DNA from: Ghiorsea sp.
Lineage (GTDB): Bacteria; Pseudomonadota; Zetaproteobacteria; Mariprofundales; Mariprofundaceae
Assembly (NCBI GenBank): GCA_030949605.1
Contig: JAUZSH010000031.1
Span: 1 to 64,000, forward strand
Direction of reading: 5' to 3'
Length of the DNA: 64,000 bases
In this document: positions 63,714 through 64,000 of the stretch, piece after piece
Numbering within the stretch: the stretch's first letter is position 1
Layout: every line of letters starts with the position of its first letter
The notes under the pieces: generated by a model
The model's database searches: none
The model's input: only the letters and a program-made list of their open reading frames with translations
Told to the model about the DNA's origin: nothing
Translations under genes and position numbers: made by a program

Positions 63714-64000
63714 TTAACGAAAGCGCCCAGTTTCAAGAACTTTCTTAATTTTCTTCTGACCCAACCACACTTTACGATTATCTTTAAGGCTAATGAGCGT
63801 CAAATCAATTTGATAATATTTCACTTGTGTGTTGGCTGCTGCATCAAAGATTGTATTGATTTGCCCTTTAAGCATAAAGTCTGCGCCTGTTTCTTCACCT
63901 GAAATGTTTTGCGTGTTCATGCTTGAGTTTTCAGCTTGGTCACCACGTTCTGCGCGAATTTCCTGACGCTCAGTGCTGGATGCTACAAAATCAACTTCGC
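63714..64000 (-). CDS. lpoB: LpoB-type penicillin-binding protein activator (5' end outside window)
   Basis: About 95 C-terminal residues of the protein: FVASSTERQEIRAERGDQAE, then EETGADFMLKGQINTIFDAA, then VKYYQIDLTLISLKDNRKVW and the ending GQKKIKKVLETGRFR. This is the LpoB C-terminal domain, which stimulates PBP1B. The frame is open to base 64000, so the signal and lipobox lie beyond it. Confidence 0.9.
   Translation of the reverse strand, partial: EVDFVASSTERQEIRAERGDQAENSSMNTQNISGEETGADFMLKGQINTIFDAAANTQVKYYQIDLTLISLKDNRKVWLGQKKIKKVLETGRFR

Overview
The window reads as the chromosome of a low-to-mid GC proteobacterium. The gene set (LeuRS, AspRS, RNase D, RNase G, HemW, LpoB, heptose genes, czc efflux genes, a small c-type cytochrome, a hybrid kinase in the dapE-queF-dapF operon) fits a marine Gram-negative, and I lean towards a Zetaproteobacteria-type iron oxidiser. 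That placement is inferred from gene content only; there is no rRNA here to prove it.

Layout. 1-5.3 kb: start of leuS (minus), then envelope genes (TPR/beta-barrel protein with a frameshift, FecR-domain protein, ElyC/YdcF-like protein, DUF4399 protein). 5.3-6.5 kb: debris of small accessory genes: a hydrolase remnant, an attC-like hairpin and a HigBA-like toxin-antitoxin pair whose toxin is broken. 6.5-19.8 kb: a nest of insertion sequences of at least six families inserted into one another, with target duplications that give a partial order of events. It lies between the toxin-antitoxin pair and argD. 19.8-31.5 kb: housekeeping genes (argD-argF, hemW, maf-rng, cytochrome c, cobU, a metallophosphoesterase), two unrelated 2OG-Fe(II) oxygenases, an ASCH protein and a tandem double globin. 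31.5-39.7 kb: a signalling-type block: five Roadblock/LC7-like proteins, a VOC-like protein coupled to an ABC1 kinase, a COG2229-type small GTPase with a PATAN/DUF4388-like protein, and a kinase-like/calcineurin-phosphatase fusion. 39.7-41.8 kb: repeats and an IS5-type element split by a mini-element. 41.8-48.7 kb: a tight minus-strand operon dapE-queF-dapF-hybrid histidine kinase-radical SAM-gmhA-rfaE2. 48.8-51 kb: lipoprotein and aspS. 51-58 kb: czcI-like/czcC/czcB/czcA/CDF metal efflux operon. 58.3-64 kb: RNase D, unknown protein, outer-membrane barrel, RelE/ParD-like module, TRIC channel, COG3014 lipoprotein and LpoB (cut by the window end).

Two themes stand out. First, the Roadblock-GTPase block (about 30.6-39.7 kb) resembles the Streptomyces conservon set of a Roadblock protein and a CvnD-type GTPase, but here with five Roadblock paralogues, two kinase-like proteins, a phosphatase domain and a neighbouring two-domain globin. 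I regard it as the best candidate for an undescribed system. Second, mini-elements of at least four families (A, B, C, D below) occur repeatedly. Several sit exactly at the stop codons of genes, and one family (A) shares its ends with a truncated IS1634-like element.

Many broken genes differ by one base in a homopolymer run (TPR/barrel gene, toxin, IS copies). This is either real decay or sequencing error, and read-level checking would separate the two. Large single-copy housekeeping genes are intact.
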